Source: Conus ventricosus
Lineage: Eukaryota; Mollusca; Gastropoda; Neogastropoda; Conidae
Reading direction: 5' to 3'
Length of the DNA: 64,000 bases
Assembly: GCA_018398815.1 (NCBI GenBank)
Contig: CM031616.1
Coordinates: 73,437,445 to 73,501,444 of the forward strand
Of this stretch, positions 13,201 through 26,700 are shown one piece after another. The notes under the pieces were generated by a model. The model did no database searches. It saw nothing but the letters and a program-made list of their open reading frames with translations, and was not told where the DNA came from. Within the stretch, counting starts at the first letter, position 1. Every line of letters begins with the position of its first letter. Both the position numbers and the translations under genes were made by a program.

Positions 13201-15689
13201 GGGTTGTGGCAGGTAACGTGAACAGCTGTACAGTGTGTTGGGGTTGTGGCAGGTAACGTGAACGGCTCTGAGCAGTTGTACAGTTTGTCCCAGTTCCTGG
13301 CGCTGGACATGCGGGGCAAGGTGATCGTGGGCTGCATCTTGCCCAAGTGCACTGATGGGGTCACCCACATCAACACATTCCGCGTCAGCCAGCGTCTGCA
13401 GGTGAAGTCACCAATTAGACACATGTAATGCTTTAGGTGTTTAGACGCATCAAAGAGTGGTTCTGAATGTGCATAAGTATGCACTCATGCACTTACATGT
13501 GCAGGATGATTCATGTAGCCATCCATTTTTTCCCCCCTGGCATGAGTGTGTGAGTGTGTGTGTGTGTGTGTGTGTGACTCTGAACCTGTAGCCACAAACT
13601 GATGCCGGTGGATAAGACATGAGTTTATACAAAGTTCTTGCAGGTGCTTAAAATATTGAAATTTTGAAGACTTCTTTTCAAGGATGAAAAAATAGAAAAT
13701 GTGCAGTTAAATGCTAATATATCACAAAAGTTCTTGAAAATGTTTGAAAATTTAGATTTTTGATTGATTGATTGATTGATTTATATTTTGGTAAGATCAT
13801 CACAAAATTATGTGGAGAATTAGGAATATTATATATGTTCCAAGACTTCAACTTTACTTTGTATCTGCCTGTGAGTTCCCACTTCCCTGTTATCTGCTGT
13901 CAGCTGTTTTTTTTTCCTGAAGTGACTGTAAGGCTTATACTTTCTACATGACAGACCTCAAATTGTGTTTTGAAAGTCCTCAGAAGTGACTGTATAAGGC
14001 AATCAGAGTTTGTATAAAGGCTTATACTTTCTACATGACAGACCTCAAATTGTGTTTTGAAAGTCCTCAGAAGTGACTGTATAAGGCAATCAGAGTTTGT
14101 ATAAAGGCTTATACTTTTTGCATGACAGACCTCAAATTGTGTTTTGAAAGTCCTCAGAAAGTCTACAAAGAGTATGTAAATTTTTTTGTTTTAGTTCTGA
14201 GTGAACCTTGTGAGGTGGGAAGTTTGCTTGACCCTTGTTTATGTTTTGCCATGGGTGTATCATCATGGAGGGAGAACGTTTGTGACGGGTGTATGGTCAT
14301 GGAGGGAGAACGTTTGTGACGGGTGTATGGTCATGGAGGGAGAACGTTTGTGACGGGTGTATCATCATGGAGGGAGAACATTTGTGATGGGTGTATCATC
14401 ATGGAGGGAGAACGTTTGTGACAGGTGTATCATCATGGAGGGAGAACGTTTGTGACGGGTGTATCATGGAGGGAGAACATTTGTGACAGATGTATCATCA
14501 TGGAGGGAGAACGTTTGTGACGGGTGTGTCGTCATGGAGGGAGAACGTTTGTGACAGATGTATCGTCATGGAGGGAGAATGTTTGTGACGGGTGTATCAT
14601 CATGGAGGGAGAACGTTTGTGATGGGTGTATCGTCATGGAGGGAGAACGTTTGTGATGGGTGTATCATCATGGAGGGAGAGCGTTTGTGACGGGTGTATC
14701 GTCATGGAGGGAGAACGTTTGTGATGGGTGTGTCGTCATGGAGAATGTTTGTGATGGGTGTATTGTCATGGAGGGAGAACGTTTGTGACGGGTGTATGGT
14801 CATGGAGGGAGAATGTTTGTGACGGGTGTATCATCATGGAGGGAGAACGTTTGTGATGGGTGTGTCGTCATGGAGGGAGAATGTTTGTGATGGGTGTATC
14901 ATCATGGAGGGAGAACGTTTGTGATGGGTGTGTCGTCATGGAGGGAGAACGTTTGTGACGGGTGTATCATCATGGAGGGAGAAAGTTTGTGACGGGTGTA
15001 TCGTCATGGAGGGAGAACGTTTGTGATGGGTGTATCGTCATGGAGGGAGAACGTTTGTGATGGGTGTATCGTCATGGAGGGAGAACGTTTGTGATGGGTG
15101 TGTCGTCATGGAGGGATAACGTTTGTGACGGGTGTATTGTCATGGAGGGAGAATGTTTGTGACGGGTGTATTGTCATGGAGGGAGAACGTTTGTGACGGG
15201 TGTATCGTCATGGAGGGAGAACGTTTGTGACGGGTGTGTCGTCATGGAGGGAGAACGTTTGGGTTGCAGAACTGCCACGGCTATGTGACGGCTGGGTTCA
15301 ACTTCAAGGTGGACGGCAACAGCAACTACAAGGTTCTCGCCGCCCCGACCATCGTCTACCAGGGTATCAACAGCAAGCTGGTGAGTTCGCAGTCCACTGT
15401 GATGAGAGGAAAGTTTTTTTTATCCAAGGGATTTGAGATGTATGTCCTGAATGAAGCGTGTTTTCTTAAGTTATTTGTGACTTTTATCTAGCTGTGTATT
15501 TCTCTTCTTGTTCATTAATATCTTATGATTATTCATTGTTATCATTATTGTCATATGTGTACGTATGTGTCTTCCATTCATTTCCCCCCCTCTTTTTTTC
15601 TGAAACATCAACAGTTTTGTGCACATAGATGAACGCACATGTGCAAAGGTGGACACAGACATATGCAGTCCAACACAGGTAGAAAGACG

Positions 15690-15738
<49 letters not shown>

Positions 15739-15763
15739 TCTCTCTCTCTCGCTCTTGCTCTCA

Positions 15764-15855
<92 letters not shown>

Positions 15856-15943
15856 TAACCGCCATCAATAACAGTTGATGTCTCTGCTAGGTCTGTACCT
15901 CATATGCACACATGCACACACTCTCTCTCTCTTGCTCTCTCTC

Positions 15944-15981
<38 letters not shown>

Positions 15982-16066
15982 CCGCCATCAATAACAGTTG
16001 ATGTCTCTGCTAGGTCTCTACCTCATATGCACACATGCACACACTCTCTCTCTCTTGCTCTCTCTC

Positions 16067-16144
<78 letters not shown>

Positions 16145-16215
16145 CCGCCATCAATAACAGTTGATGTCTCTGCTCAGCCTGTAACACACATGCATGCACA
16201 CTCTCTCTATTTCTC

Positions 16216-16260
<45 letters not shown>

Positions 16261-16358
16261 CGCCATCAATAAAAGTTTATGTCTCTGCTAAGTCTGTAAC
16301 ACACACGCACTTTCTCTCTCGTTCTCTCTCTCTCTCGCGCTCTCTCTCTCTCTCTGTT

Positions 16359-16413
<55 letters not shown>

Positions 16414-16446
16414 CTCTCTCTTTGTCTCTCTCTCTCTTGCTCTCTT

Positions 16447-16487
<41 letters not shown>

Positions 16488-19400
16488 CCCCATCAAAACC
16501 AGTTGCTGTCTGTGCTAAGTCTGTGGGTTTGTTCTGCTACAGAATCGGGCCACACGGACTGAGGCCTTCCTAAAGGGAAAACAGCTGGGGAACAAAGACG
16601 TCCTGAAAGGGTTGTAGAGATCTGACTCCTGTGCTGTGCTCCTCTGTTATTTTGTGATTTTTGCTTTTAAAGTGGAAACTCAGTTGCAGAAATTAGATCT
16701 AGATGCAAAGTGAGATGACTGCAGGCAGAAATCTAAACACTTTTTAAATGTTATTAATAGCGAACCGCCAAGAAAACGTAGACCATTGAATCACAAGAAT
16801 CAACGCCCATCTTGCGCTGAAGTGAATGAAGATAAGCGATTGCTCGTTCATTTCTGTTGTCCTGTGTGTTGTGTATCTTGCCTGAAGAAGACCTCAGAGG
16901 TCGAAACGCGTCGTGTTTTGTCTTGTGATTCATTTGTCTATGTTTTCTTGGCGGTTCGCTATTAATTACATTTAAAATTCAATTGCAGAAGATCCGATGA
17001 TGTTGGGGTTTAGGGTCCCCCCAGTTTTATTTTTGCTCTTCGCCAAGTTTGTCTCGCCCCTGTGGTCCGTGGTGGTGCAGCATGTTTAGCTGCAAGGTCG
17101 TGTGTAAGAATTGATCTCACGTTCTGACTGGACTGTTTCTACCTGTTCAGTCTTTTCATGTGTGTGATTGTCAGCATGTTTAGCTGCAAGGTCGTGTGTA
17201 AGAATTGATCTCACCTTCTGACTGGACTGTTTCTACCTGTTCAGTCTTTTCATGTGTGTGATTGTCAGCATGTTTAGCTGCAAGGTCGTGTGTAAGAATT
17301 GATCTCACCTTCTGACTGGACTGTTTCTACCTGTTCAATCTTTTCATGTGTGTGATTGTCAGCATGTTTAGCTGCGAGCTCGTGTGTAAGAATTGATCTC
17401 ACCTTCTGACTGGACTGTTTCTACCTGTTCAATCTTTTCATGTGTGTGATTGTCCGGTCTGCGGACAGAGGTGATGTAAAGTCAGCAGAGCTTGTTGATC
17501 AGACTGTTCCACAGAAACTGTTGAGGGGGGGGGGAGGGGGGGGGGTGTAGGAATGTGATGGTGATTCAGAGAAACCAGAAATAAATGTTTATGGGCAGAA
17601 ATGTAATGGTGATTCAGAGAAACCAAAAATATATGTTTAAGGACAGAAATGTATTGGTGATTCAGAGAAACCAGAAATAAATGTTTATGGGCAGAAATGT
17701 ATTGGTGATTCAGAGAAACCAAAAATATATGTTTATGGGCAGAAATGTATTGGTGATTCAGAGAAACCAAAAATATATGTTTATGGGCAGAAATGTATTG
17801 GTGATTCAGAGAAACCAAAAATATATGTTTATGGGCAGAAATGTATTGGTGATTCAGAGAAACCAAAAATAAATGTTTATGGGCAGAAATGTATTGGTGA
17901 TTCAGAGAAACCAGAAATAAATGCTTGTGAGCAGAAATGTAATGGTGATTCAGAGAAAGAGGAAATAAATGTTAATGGGCAGAAATGTATTGGTGATTCA
18001 GAGAAAGAGGAAATAAATGTTAATGGGCAGAAATGTATTGGTGATTCAGAGAAAGAGGAAATAAATGTTAATGGGCAGAAATGTATTGGTGATTCAGAGA
18101 AACCAAAAATAAACGCTTGAGCAGAAATGTAATGGTGATTCAGAGAAACAAGAAATAAATAGTTATTGGCAGAAATGTACGCCTTTTTCAGAGAAACAAG
18201 AAATGAATTGAATATTGACAGACAGAAATGTTATGCAGATTCAGAGAAATAAGAAACGGATATTGATGGACGGAAGTGTTATGCTGATTTAGAGAAACCA
18301 GAAATAAATGTTTAAAATGGGTGAACATCGTTTTAAAAAAAAAAAAGATTAATGTAAAGCATTTGTAACCATGTGCTGAACAATGAAGTCAGAAATGAAA
18401 TGGAAAGAAAAAAAATGATTAAAAAAAATCAGCATGAAAACAGGAGGCCTCCCATGTCCAGTACAGTCAGATGTCTGTCTGTTTTAAACCACCCACTGCG
18501 TTGGTTCCTGTGTGTGTTTGCTGGATTGGAGTCAAGTACAGTCAGATGTCTGTCTGTTTTAAACCACCCACTGCGTTGGTTCCTATGTGTGTTTGCTGGA
18601 TTGAAGTCAAGTACAGTCAGATGTCTGTCTGTTTTAAACCACCCACTGCGTTGGTTCCTATGTGTGTTTGCTGGATTGGAGTCCAGTACAGTCAGATGTC
18701 TGTCTGTTTTAAACCACCCACTGCGTTGGTTCCTGTGTGTGTTTGCTGGATTGGAGTCCAGTACAGTCAGATGTCTGTCTGTTTTAAACCACCCACTGCG
18801 TTGGTTCCTGTGTGTGTTTGCTGGATTGGAGTCCAGTACAGTCAGATGTCTGTTTTAAACCACCCACTGCATTGGTTCCTATGTGTGTTTGCTGGATTGG
18901 AGTCAAGTACAGTCAGATGTCTGTTTTAAACCACCCACTGCGTTGGTTCCTATGTGTGTTTGCTGGATTGGAGTCCAGTACAGTCAGATGTCTGTTTTAA
19001 ACCACCCACTGCATTGGTTCCTGTGTGTGTTTGCTGGATTGGAGTCCAGTACAGTCAGATGTCTGTCTGTTTTAAACCATCCACTGCGTTGGTTCCTATG
19101 TGTGTTTGCTGGATTGGAGTCCAGTACAGTCAGATGTCTGTCTGTTTTAAACCACCCACTGCGTTGGTTCCTATATATGTTTGCTGGATTGGAGTCAAGT
19201 ACAGTCAGATGTCTGTTTTAAACCACCCACTGCGTTGGTTCTATGTGTGTTTGCTGGATTGGAGTCAAGTACAGTCAGATGTCTGTTTTAAACCATCCAC
19301 TGCGTTGGTTCCTATGTGTGTTTGCTGGATTGGAGTCAAGTACAGTCAGATGTCTGTCTGTTTTAAACCATCCACTGCGTTGGTTCCTATGTGTGTTTGC

Positions 19401-20678
19401 TGGATTGGAGTCCAGTACAGTCAGATGTCTGTCTGTTTTAAACCATCCACTGCGTTGGTTCCTATGTGTGTTTGCTGGATTGGAGTCCAGTACAGTCAGA
19501 TGTCTGTCTGTTTTAAACCACCCACTGCGTTGGTTCCTATGTGTGTTTGCTGGATTGGAGTCAAGTACAGTCAGATGTCTGTTTTAAACCATCCACTGTG
19601 TTGGTTCTATGTGTTTGCTGGATTGAAGTCTTCTTTTGATTGGCTGTGCTTCATTTCTGTTGTTGCTGTTCTAGATTCAACACCCATCTTGTGCCAGATT
19701 TGACAAAGGCAAAGTGATTGCTCATTCTTCATTTTCCTTGTCATGAGCATTGTGTACCTTGCCTGAAGAAGACCTCAGAGGTCTAGATGCATCACGTTTT
19801 GGCTTGTAATTCTTTTGTCCATGTAAATTGGTGGAGTAATAATAATTGCTTTTAAAATGTGACAAGATCTCCGCCTGCAGTGGCGTGCGTTGCAGCTAAC
19901 TGTGAGTGTAGGTTAGAGGTGTTCCATGGCAGGTGATTGCTCTGACATGATTCATCACAGGCCTCTGTTACGTTCAACAGGATAGAGGTGTTCCATGGCA
20001 GGTGATTGCTCTGACATGATTCATCACAGGCCTCTGTTACGTTCAGCTAACTGTGAGTGTAGGATAGAGGTGTTCCATGGCAGGTGATTGCTCTGACATG
20101 ATTCATCACAGGCCTCTGTTACGCTCAGCAGGATAGAGGTGTTCCATGGCAGGTGATTGCTCTGACATGATTCATCACAGGCCTCTGTTGTGTAGGTTAG
20201 AGGTGTTCCATGGCAGGTGATTGCTCTGACATGATTCATCACAGGCCTCTGTTGTGTAGGTTAGAGGTGTTCCATGGCAGGTGATTGCTCTGACATGATT
20301 CATCACAGGCCTCTGTTGTGTAGGTTAGAGGTGTTCCATGGCAGGTGATTGCTCTGACATGATTCATCACAGGCCTCTGTTGTGTAGGTTAGAGGTGTTC
20401 CATGGCAGGTGATTGCTCTGACATGATTCATCACAGGCCTCTGTTACGTTCAACAGGATAGAGGTGTTCCATGGCAGGTGATTGCTCTGACATGATTCAT
20501 CACAGGCCTCTGTTACGTTCAACAGGATAGCGCTGTTGGAACTACTGTGCTCTCTTATTTTGTCCATTTAGGATCTTTTTTTCTTTTTTTCGGGAAGGGG
20601 GGGGGTGGGGGGGGGGGGGTTGCATTTCGTATTTTTAGTAAAAAGAACTTAACTCCCATTAGAACACCTGAAGTCAAA

Positions 20679-20716
<38 letters not shown>

Positions 20717-23700
20717 CAGAAAATATGAAGGAAATGGAAGAACGAAGGAACATAGTGAAATAAAACTGAAACAAGGCAGACATCTGCAGAGTTATGGAAA
20801 AAAGCTGTAAAAAGGATTATCAGATAGGAACATGATGCCACCCTAATCTACCAGAATAATTAAAACATTGAACTTTTATATAAAAGAAAACCATTTTGAG
20901 AGGTATTCTAGTCGTGATCATGCTGTACTAAAGGGGAAAAAACAGAAAATGACGCTTAGCTGTATGTCTGGTTCATTCTTAAATTTCCACTCATGACAGA
21001 AAAGTATGTGAGTGTGTGCTCATGACAGAAAAGTATGTGAGTGTGTGCTCATGACAGAAAAGTATGTGAGTGTGTGCTCATGACAGAAAAGTATGTGAGT
21101 GTGTGCTCATGACAGAAAAGTATGTGAGTGTGTGCTCATGTGTGCACACGTTAATGTGTTTAACAAAGAAAAAGCACTGTACAAGTAAGATTTTAAAGGA
21201 AACAAAAGAAAATGGAATAACAGACATCATAAATGAAGGCTAGAAACAAAATCTTCATTAGGGAAGGCCGCTTTAAGCAGACGCTTGTGGGAATCCATAT
21301 CTAATTGAAGGGAAAATGTGAGAATTCAGAGAGCCAAGAGAGAAATGTTTCCCTGCCAAGGAAAAGGAGAAAACTGAGCTACTGCAATCATGGCACGATG
21401 TTATGATCTCACTAAGGGCAGTCACTCTGGCTGGCCTGGTTGGCAAATGCTGCAAGGTTAGTTCCCTGCTCTCCAGATTTTATTTTGGGGATGGGGGGTA
21501 GGGAGGATCCTGATAATATGGTGGTGTTCCACGCCAAGTGGGAAAAAGAAATTTGTTTGGCTAGGTAAGTATATCGTAGAACTATTTTTTTAGTAACAAA
21601 ATGCAGTTTTTTTCCTGCCGTGTGCCTTCAGGTGCCCTCGCTGTCCTTGGGGAGGAGCTGAACCCTGACCCCAGTCCAGTCCTGGCCAGCCCCACCTACC
21701 GCCGAACCCTGGCCCAGGCTCTCTTCTACAAGGTACAGCGTGTCACACAGTGAATGGCCTTAAAGCTGTGGTGGGTGTGTGTGCAGGTAGGGGAGGTTAT
21801 ACAGTGCAGGATCAGGAGGTGGTTTACAACTGTCGAAGTGTTTGAGTCGCACCGAGTTTTAATGATTGGTGTTGGCTTGTTTTGGTGCTGCATCTTTTTA
21901 GCAAGGACTGTTGCCATCTTCAAACTTTGATTTATAACTGTATGCTGTGAAGTCGCCAATTCTTCTCTTCTTCTTGGGACTTTCTTCTTTTTTTCTGAAA
22001 ATTTTTGTCTTTGAGTGCTCTAGATCTGTATGACCATGTCTGGAGAGTGATTATTGAGGAGCTCCTCTTCGCTTCTTTCTGTCGACTTCAAACTCATTAT
22101 CCTTATTTTGAATGTTGCATCGGGGGCCGGAATAGCTCAGTTGGTAGAGCGCTGCACTCGTGATCCTGGGGTTGCAGGTTCAAATTTCGGTACAGGGGGA
22201 TTTTTCACTCGGAGTTTACATTGGTTCTGACTCCATTCTCCATACAGTCCTTCGAATGAGACTATAAACCGAGGTTCCATGTGTGAACACACGTAGAACA
22301 TCTTGCACACACGTAAAATCCCATCGCCAACTTTCGGAAGAGAAAGCCAGTTTGGCTGTTGATATGGATGACACGTTACACATAGCATGCACCTTCCCCG
22401 AAGATGGAGTATGGCTGCCTTTATGGCGGTATTAAAAAACGGTCATACACACAAAACTTCACTGCCTGTCTATACAGGCAATATCCGCAGGAGTAACAGC
22501 CTGGGTACGCAGAAAGAAAGAAAGAAAGAAATGTTGCATCATTGTTGTCCTTTTCATCAACACATCTGTATCCTCGTTTTGATCTTACGTCTTTAATTCC
22601 CACTTTGATCTTAACCTCATTATCCCAATTTTGATTTTTATGTCTTTATCTCCATGTTGATCTTTACCTCATTCTCCTGGTTTTGGTCTGTGAATTGTTG
22701 TTCCAGCTGTGATCTTTATTTCATCATCCTCATTTTGACCTTGATCTCATTATCCCTGTTATGATCTTTACCTTACAACACCCATTACCACCAGTACCTC
22801 ATTTTCGTTTTGATTTCTTTGACTGTGTACTCTGCGAATGAAGAATATGCTAAATGGAAAATTACACTGCCTAAGGACAGCAAATTAAAGGAAGTTTAAG
22901 TTTTTTAACAATGTATACCTCTTTAAAGTGTTTGTTATTTAGTGTGTGTGTGTGTAGTGTTACGTGAACTATTTTATATTGACATGAGCCATAAAGTTTT
23001 TTCTTTTCTTAATAGAAAAGAACAGGGGCATTTGTTTAGATTTGAGAAAAAAAATGCATGCACCTCTGAAAAAAGAAATGCATGCACTTGCTGTCTAAGA
23101 ACAAGATGAGTATTGAATGAAAATAATTAAACCTTCAAATCATTTGTACAGTTTGGTTTTCTTTTTTTGTTGTTGTTGTTAATTTCTGTTCAAGCTATAC
23201 TGGGTAGCACAGAATGCAACGCTTGTATTTTGCATGTGAATGAATTTTTGCTGTTGTTTTAATTGATGGAAGTTTATTTTCCAGTACATTCAGATGTTGG
23301 CGAGTTAAATCTAACTGGTCTTTATCCATGATAAGATATCGATATCTTCCATGTCTTTTTTTCTTTGCTTTTTTTCTATGTCATTTTGTATGTCTCCCGT
23401 TTCCCTCCAGCCCCTCCCCCAGCCCATCCCCCCCTCCCCCAGCCCCTCCCTGTCTGAGGCATCATTCCCAGCCTGCTCATTCTGACAGGCGGCAGTCGGG
23501 TAAACCCAGGTTTGTTCTGTTATTGGTAGTGTCAGTCAGGTAAACCCAGGTTTGTTCTGTTACTGGTAGTGTCAGTCGGGTAAACCCAGGTTCTGTCACT
23601 GGTAGTCCACACTGGTAGTGTCAGTCAGGTAAACCCAGGTTTGTTCTGTCATTGGTAGTGTCAGTCAGGTAAACCCAGGTTTGTTCTGGTAGTGTCAGTC

Positions 23701-26700
23701 ACGTAAACCCAGGTTTGTTCTGTTACTGGTAGTCCACACTGGTAGTGTCAGTCAGGTAAACCCAGGTTTGTTCTGTCACCGATAGTCCACACTGGTAGTG
23801 TTAGTCAGGTAAACTCAGGTTTGTTCTGTCACTGGTAGTCCACACTGGTAGTGTCAGTCAGGTAAACCCAGGTTTGTTCTGTCACTAGTAGTCCACACTG
23901 GCAGGGGGCAGTCAGGTAAACCCAGGTTTGTTCTGTCACTGGTAGTCCACACTGGTAGTGTCAGTCAGGTAAACTCAGGTTTATTCTGTCACTGGTAGTG
24001 TCAGTCAGGTTAACCCAGGTTTGTTCTGTCACTGGTAGTGTCAGTCAGGTAAACCCAGGTTTATTCTGTCACTGGTAGTGTCAGTCAGGTAAACTCAGGT
24101 TTATTCTGTCACTGGTAGTGTCAGTCAGGTAAACCAAGGTTTGTTCTGTCACTGGTAGTGTCAGTCAGGTAAACCCAGGTTTATTCTGTCACTGGTAGTG
24201 TCAGTCAGGTAAACCAAGGTTTGTTCTGTCACTGGTAGTGTCAGGTAAACCCAGGTTTGTTCTGTCACTGGTAGTCCACACTGGTAGTGTCAGTCAGGTA
24301 AACCCAGGTTTATTCTGTCACTGGTAGTGTCAGTCAGGTAAACCCAGGTTTATTCTGTCACTGGTAGTGTCAGTCAGGTAAACTCAGGTTTATTCTGTCA
24401 CTGGTAGTGTCAGTCAGGTAAACCAAGGTTTGTTCTGTCACTGGTAGTGTCAGTCAGGTAAACCCAGGTTTATTCTGTCACTGGTAGTTTCAGTCAGGTA
24501 AACCCAGGTTTGTTCTGTCACTGGTAGTGTCAGTCAGGTAAACCCAGGTTTGTTCTGTCACGGGTAGTCCACACTGGTAGTGTCAGTCAGGTAAACCCAG
24601 GTTTATTCTGTCACTGGTAGTGTCAGTCAGGTAAACCCAGGTTTGTTCTGTCACTGGTAGTGTCGGTGAGGTAAACCCAGGTTTATTCTGTCACTGGTAG
24701 TGTTAGTCAGGTAAACCCAGGTTTATTCTGTCACTGGTAGTGTCAGTCAGGTAAACCCAGGTTTGTTCTGTCACTGATTACGTGGTAGTGTTAGTCAGGT
24801 AAACCCAGGTTTGTTCTGTCACTGGTAGTGTCAGTCAGGTAAACCCAGGTTTGTTCTGTCACGGGTAGTCCACACTGGTAGTGTCAGTCAGGTAAACCCA
24901 GGTTTATTCTGTCACTGGTAGTGTCAGTCAGGTAAACCCAGGTTTGTTCTGTCACTGGTAGTGTCAGTCAGGTAAACCCAGGTTTATTCTGTCACTGGTA
25001 GTGTTAGTCAGGTAAACCCAGGTTTATTCTGTCACTGGTAGTGTCAGTCAGGTAAACCCAGGTTTGTTCTGTCACTGGTAGTCCACACTGGTAGTGTCAG
25101 TCAGGTAAACTCAGGTTTGTTCTGTCACTGGTAGTGTCGGTCAGGTAAACCCAGGTTTGTTCTGTCACTGGTAGTCCACACTGGTAGTGTCAGTCAGGTA
25201 AACCCAGGTTTGTTCTGTCACTGGTAGTGTTGGTCAGGTAAGCCCAGGTTTGTTCTGTCACTGGTAGTCCACACTGGTAGTGTCAGTCAGGTAAACCCAG
25301 GTTTGTTCTGTCACTGGTGGTGTCGGTCAGGTAAACCCAGGTTTGTTCTGTCACTGGTAGTGTCAGTCAGGTAAACCCAGGTTTGTTCTGTTACTGGTAG
25401 TGTCAGTCAGGTAAACCCAGGTTTGTTCTGTCACTGGTAGTCCACACTGGTAGTGTCAGTCAGGTAAACCCAGGTTTGTTCTGTCACTGGTAGTTCACAC
25501 TGGTAGTGTCAGTCAGGTAAACTCAGGTTTGTTCTGTCACTGGTAGTCCACACTGGTAGTGTCAGTCAGGTAAACTCAGGTTTGTTCTGGCACAGACACG
25601 AGCACTGTAGTCCACACTGGTAGGGGGCTGTCAGGTAAACTCAGGTTTGTTCTGGCACAGACACGAGCACTATAGTCCACACTGGTAGGGGGCTGTCGGG
25701 TAAACTCAGGTTTGTTCTGGCACAGACACGAGCACTGGTAGTCCACACTGGTAGGGGACCTGCAGTGTTGGTTCGGAAATTTGAGCAACGCAGGTGCCAG
25801 GTAAGGAAATGAAACTTGACTGGATGATTCTGTTCTTTTCCTTTAGCCATTACCACACTCATTTGTGGACAGGAGCCCCAGGGCCCAAAATGTGTGCATC
25901 TATAACCCCCCTCCTCCCTCCTGTCTCCCTGTCTGTCTGCCATGTTAACCACTGCCTCAGAGTCATTGGTAAGATGTCGGGATCCTGTTTCTTTGTAGGG
26001 GTCTTTTTGTCCTTCCTAATTTTGTGGTCATGTCCAAATCGGCAGTTTGTGCTTCAAGTCTGTCCATCGGCGGTGGCCTCGCGGTATGCCAGCGGTGCCC
26101 TCAGCCTGCAGCGCCCTGTGTCATCCGGGGTTCAAACCTACGGCACACAGAAGGTGGAGTGGCCGCTGACGGAGCCCCTGACCAAGAGGGCTGCCACCTA
26201 TCAGGTGTGGGGTCTGACCAACCTCTGTTCTGCGAGGGGTGGGGTGGGGTGGGAATGGTGGGGTGGGGGGGTGTAGAAGGAGGGGATTGAGGGGTAGGGG
26301 CACCTGTATGTTATGCATATTTGTAGTGAGAAGAGAGGGAGACTGTGTGTGTATGTATACCCATACATATATCTGTTTATGTATGTATGTATCTATTTAT
26401 CTCTATGTATCTATCTCAATATATACACTTCAAACACATGCATACACACGAGCGCAGAAATAGGATCTATCCTGAAATTATATCGGAATATTAAAGAGGA
26501 TGGAACAGAGATAGAAATGATTTTCTATGTAGAAATTTGGTGTCTGGTTTGTCTTCCATAAGTACAGTTGATTCACAAAGGTTTGCATTTTTCACATAAT
26601 TTGAATATGATATGGGTATGATTTTGGCTAGAACATCTCTTTTCATTGTTAACTCCCACAAGACATGTATCCTTCTCAAGTTTGGGTGTGGCTGTATGTG

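Noticed and set aside
12196..13484. 390- and 426-codon minus ORFs with a repeated CHNPN peptide
   Set aside because: Translation of the 40-bp array, antisense to exon e9.
22134..22200. tRNA gene
   Set aside because: A and B boxes are present, but the acceptor stem does not close and the sequence continues into a SINE core with tail and target duplication.
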